In this document: in pieces, positions 5,038-5,182 of the stretch
Layout of the letters: each line of letters starts with the position of its first letter
Position numbering within the stretch: the first letter of the stretch is position 1
Assembly (NCBI GenBank): GCA_017940955.1
Contig: JAGAXP010000222.1
Location: 1 to 5,182, forward strand
DNA from: Oribacterium sp.
GTDB lineage: Bacteria; Bacillota_A; Clostridia; Lachnospirales; Lachnospiraceae
Reading direction: 5' to 3'
Length of the DNA stretch: 5,182 bases
Translations under genes and position numbers: made by a program
The notes under the pieces: model-generated
Seen by the model: the letters and a program-made list of their open reading frames with translations, nothing else
Databases searched by the model: none
What the model was told of the DNA's origin: nothing

Positions 5038-5050
5038 AATGGAGATTAAT

Positions 5051-5182
5051 ATGGCATTTTTCAACAGCGCGATCACAGTATTGCAGACACTGGTTGTAGC
5101 CCTTGGCGCAGGTTTCGGTATCTGGGGAGCTATTAACCTGCTGGAAGGCTACGGCAACGACAATCCCGGCGCGAAATCGCAG
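5051..5182 (+). CDS. maff2: Maff2 family small membrane protein, copy 2 (cut by window end)
   Basis: The first 44 codons of a second maff2 gene are present; the rest lies beyond the window. The protein is identical to copy 1 over these residues except Leu22 to Phe, inside the first hydrophobic segment. At DNA level 11 of 132 bases differ and 10 of these changes are silent, so both copies have been kept under selection for protein sequence. GGAG at 5041-5044, 6 nt before the ATG, is the likely ribosome binding site. It is weaker than that of copy 1 and the upstream DNA is unrelated. In related ICEs a VirB6-like membrane protein gene often follows Maff2, so copy 2 may be the one joined to the rest of the transfer operon. 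That cannot be seen here. Confidence 0.85.
   Translation, partial: MAFFNSAITVLQTLVVALGAGFGIWGAINLLEGYGNDNPGAKSQ

Noticed and set aside
908..5182. maff2 copies as direct repeats made by a transposon or recent tandem duplication
   Set aside because: Eleven differences in 132 bases, nearly all silent, and unrelated upstream DNA argue for old paralogues.
1..5182. CRISPR array, tRNA or rRNA gene
   Set aside because: No regularly spaced repeats and no tRNA-like cloverleaf or rRNA segment were seen on either strand by eye.

Overview
The window looks like part of an integrative and conjugative element (ICE) from a Gram-positive gut-type bacterium (Bacillota, class Clostridia; Lachnospiraceae or a relative is my best guess). 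The evidence is a VirD4/TraG coupling protein tail with the IDEAANIGQIP Walker B region, two copies of the small membrane protein Maff2 that usually sits next to it in Clostridia ICEs, strong AGGAGG ribosome binding sites and U-tailed intrinsic terminators. The genus cannot be fixed from this sequence.

Layout. Positions 2-630 (+) hold the end of the coupling protein gene, broken near its 3' end by an apparent one-base deletion at about 491. Positions 656-805 (+) hold a small reading frame with a good ribosome binding site but a TAG at codon 4. An intrinsic terminator (705-751) lies inside it. Maff2 copy 1 is at 908-1123 (+). A long perfect inverted repeat (1133-1181) then separates it from a convergent two-gene operon on the minus strand: an RloA-like AAA/ABC-type ATPase (1874-3076) followed 2 nt later by RloB (1203-1871). 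The operon has its own sigma-70-type promoter (3113-3141) with a palindrome over the -10 box. Beyond it, on the + strand, come a hairpin and two back-to-back intrinsic terminators (3202-3342) with no obvious gene in front of them, then a 19-codon frame with a strong ribosome binding site (3403-3462). An IS110-family insertion sequence follows (transposase 3496-4758, minus strand), with a structured 5' leader that is a good place for a bridge RNA. The window ends in a second, diverged copy of maff2 (5051-5182, cut by the window edge).

How it fits together. Conjugation genes run left to right on the + strand. Between the two maff2 copies sits an accessory module on the opposite strand: a probable RloA/RloB defence pair with its own promoter, plus an IS110 element. 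The two maff2 copies differ at 11 of 132 comparable bases, 10 of them silent. They are therefore an old, selected duplication or two separately acquired paralogues, not a fresh target duplication. The most interesting points are the defence cargo between the maff2 paralogues, the candidate bridge RNA with two similar loops and a match to DNA next to the element, the terminator-rich stretch that may encode a small RNA, and the decay of the coupling protein gene.
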